Assembly: GCA_007116105.1 (NCBI GenBank)
Contig: SKJA01000047.1
Span: forward strand, 1 to 5,600
Direction of reading: 5' to 3'
Origin: Candidatus Izemoplasma sp.
Lineage (GTDB): Bacteria > Bacillota_I > Bacilli_A > Izemoplasmatales > Izemoplasmataceae
DNA length: 5,600 bases
Shown: positions 4,380-5,600 of the stretch, piece by piece
Layout of the letters: each line of letters begins with the position of its first letter
Position numbering within the stretch: the first letter of the stretch is position 1
The notes under the pieces: generated by a model
Seen by the model: the letters and a program-made list of their open reading frames with translations, nothing else
What the model was told of the DNA's origin: nothing
Databases searched by the model: none
Program-made: the position numbers and the translations under genes

Positions 4380-4406
4380 GCCTCAACACTAAGGCTTACT
4401 TTTTTT
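4370..4406. terminator. Bidirectional intrinsic terminator between rhodanese gene and pepA
   Basis: GTAAGCCT (4376-4383) pairs perfectly with AGGCTTAC (4392-4399) around an 8-base loop. Six A precede the stem (4370-4375) and seven T follow (4400-4406), so it has a U-tract on both strands. It serves the plus operon and the converging pepA. The TAA stop of the rhodanese gene (4377-4379) lies within the stem; the pepA stop is 7 bp beyond the T-run. Confidence 0.9.
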
Positions 4407-4413
4407 ATGGTGT

Positions 4414-5600
4414 TTATGCGTTGTCTAAAACATGTTGCAACACGGCTTTAACGACACGCCCTGTTGCACCTTGTTTCTCTTCATATGTCACCCCTGCAAC
4501 ATCTAAATGAATCCAAGGGACGCTCGGTTTGACGAAATGATTTAAAAACGCCGCGGCCACGGAGGCGCCAGCCACACGGGGACCGCTGTTTTTAAGATCG
4601 GCGACGTGCGATTTAAGACCTTCTTTGTGGGCTTCTTCTTGAGGCAACCACCAAAACTTCTCTTCCGCCTTTTCAGCGCTCTTTAAGAATGCTTTCAAAT
4701 AGGTTTCATCGTTGGTGAAAGCACCAATATGCGTACTACCAAGGGCAGCCACCACAGCACCCGTGAGGGTCGCCATGTCGAGTATTTTTTGGGCGCCTTG
4801 TTCTTGCGCATACCACAGCGCATCGGCTAGGGTTAGACGGCCTTCTGCATCGGTTGAGACGATTTCAATGGTGGTGCCATCGGCTGCTCTGACGATGTCA
4901 TCGGGCACGATCGCGTGTTCACCAATCCGGTTGTCCGTCGCAAGAATCAGTCCGTCCACATTCACGGTGGCTTCGAGTTGTGCGAGTGCTTGCATCACGC
5001 CCATCACATTCGCAGCACCCCCCATGTCCATTTTCATGGTGGGCATGCTGGTGCTTGGCTTTAAGGAATAGCCGCCTGTGTCAAACATGACGCCTTTACC
5101 AATCAACGTAGTGAGTGGTTTATCCCCGCCATGACGGTACTTGATGTGAATGAGACGTGGGGGCACAATGGAGCCTTTGTTGACCGCTAAGAAAGCACCC
5201 ATGCCTAACGCTTCAATGGCTTCTTTTTCTAAAACGGTCACTTCAGTATGGGGATAAGACGCGTAGGTTTGAGCGAGTTCAGCTAGCTCTAACGCAGTAA
5301 GATGAGAATATGGGGTGTTGACCAGTGTTTTTGTGACGTTGATGGCGTCTGAGACAATTTGATGTGGTTTAAGAGCTTCGGCCTTTTCAGTGATGATTGT
5401 AAGAGGCGTCAAAGGTTTATATGTTTTTCCTTTGACCACATCGAAACGATAGTGAGCAAGCGCAAGCGCTTCATAAAATAACCCCCCGTGCCCCTCAAAC
5501 GTGTCGATTGCCACATGCAACGGCTGCGTGTTTTTAGCAAGCGTTCCCGCCACGGTTTTACGCTTTTTAAGTGTGCTCAGCGCGTCGGCTTTCACAATGA
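4414..5600 (-). CDS. pepA: M17 leucyl aminopeptidase (PepA/LAP), N-terminus outside window
   Basis: M17 aminopeptidases are cytosolic two-metal enzymes, usually hexamers, that remove N-terminal residues such as Leu from peptides. About 393 residues are visible. Numbering from the Val/GTG codon at 5595, the metal and catalytic residues are all present: K167 (GKG), D172, K179, D190 (KMDMGGA), D249, E251 and R253. Their spacing is identical to E. coli PepA K270, D275, K282, D293, D352, E354 and R356. The signature reads STDAEGRL instead of NTDAEGRL. LVNTP (91-95), DMATLTGA (273-280) and HLDVAG (363-368) are also family-typical. A GTG at 5595 could serve as a start, but the frame stays open to the edge (ATT upstream) and the family is longer (450-500), so I read the codon as an internal Val. 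The gene converges on the rhodanese operon and shares its terminator. Confidence 0.95.
   Translation of the reverse strand, partial: IVKADALSTLKKRKTVAGTLAKNTQPLHVAIDTFEGHGGLFYEALALAHYRFDVVKGKTYKPLTPLTIITEKAEALKPHQIVSDAINVTKTLVNTPYSHLTALELAELAQTYASYPHTEVTVLEKEAIEALGMGAFLAVNKGSIVPPRLIHIKYRHGGDKPLTTLIGKGVMFDTGGYSLKPSTSMPTMKMDMGGAANVMGVMQALAQLEATVNVDGLILATDNRIGEHAIVPDDIVRAADGTTIEIVSTDAEGRLTLADALWYAQEQGAQKILDMATLTGAVVAALGSTHIGAFTNDETYLKAFLKSAEKAEEKFWWLPQEEAHKEGLKSHVADLKNSGPRVAGASVAAAFLNHFVKPSVPWIHLDVAGVTYEEKQGATGRVVKAVLQHVLDNA

Noticed and set aside
4712..5071. Plus-strand open frame of 119 codons
   Set aside because: Antisense shadow of pepA, whose metal ligands and signature lie on the other strand; biased Ser/Ala/Pro/Arg composition.
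1..5600. DnaA boxes or an origin, suggested by the parS-like sites and rnmV-rsmA
   Set aside because: I found no TTATCCACA-type box on either strand and no AT-rich unwinding region; any origin is outside the window.
1..5600. Defence system, CRISPR array, insertion sequence, tRNA or riboswitch
   Set aside because: All eight genes are housekeeping families, intergenic space is under 100 bp everywhere, and no repeat array, transposase or cloverleaf is visible.

Overview
The window carries eight protein genes, two of them cut by the window edges, packed with almost no free space. It looks like core chromosome of a low-to-mid GC Gram-positive-type bacterium (Bacillota, or a code-11 Mycoplasmatota relative such as the Acholeplasma/Izemoplasma side). 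The grounds are ribonuclease M5 (RnmV) overlapping RsmA, a PpaX-type phosphatase, a DgkB/YegS lipid kinase, strong AGGTGA/GAGGAGG ribosome binding sites, TATAAT promoters and hairpin-plus-U terminators. TGA acts as a stop at the lipid kinase/rnmV junction and TGG encodes Trp, so the standard bacterial code applies. The exact taxon cannot be fixed from this window.

Layout. Positions 1-1866 (minus strand) hold a tight operon read right to left: lipid kinase, rnmV, rsmA. Kinase and rnmV share 4 nt (ATGA) and rnmV and rsmA share 8 nt. The genes concern membrane lipid turnover, 5S rRNA maturation and 16S rRNA dimethylation. Just upstream, also on the minus strand, is pta (phosphotransacetylase, 1912-2865), with its own promoter and a terminator folded over its stop codon. 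A 96-bp divergent intergenic region separates pta from a plus-strand operon, ppaX - HIT hydrolase - rhodanese (2962-4379), closed by a bidirectional terminator. The last gene, pepA (M17 leucyl aminopeptidase), converges from the right and runs out of the window before its start codon.

No mobile element, defence system, CRISPR array or RNA gene is visible, and every protein belongs to a known family. The strongest signal not explained by the genes is at the DNA level. An 18-bp perfect palindrome inside rnmV (601-618) has exactly the form of a chromosomal parS site (TGTTNCACGTGNAACA). A second copy, one defined base off, lies 1.15 kb away inside the lipid kinase gene (1758-1773). In Bacillus subtilis rnmV-ksgA lie close to oriC, where parS sites cluster, so the location fits. 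Other recurring themes are terminators that contain the stop codon of the gene they end, extended -10 promoters so close to the gene that the predicted transcript begins at the ribosome binding site, and three genes whose longest reading frame starts too early.
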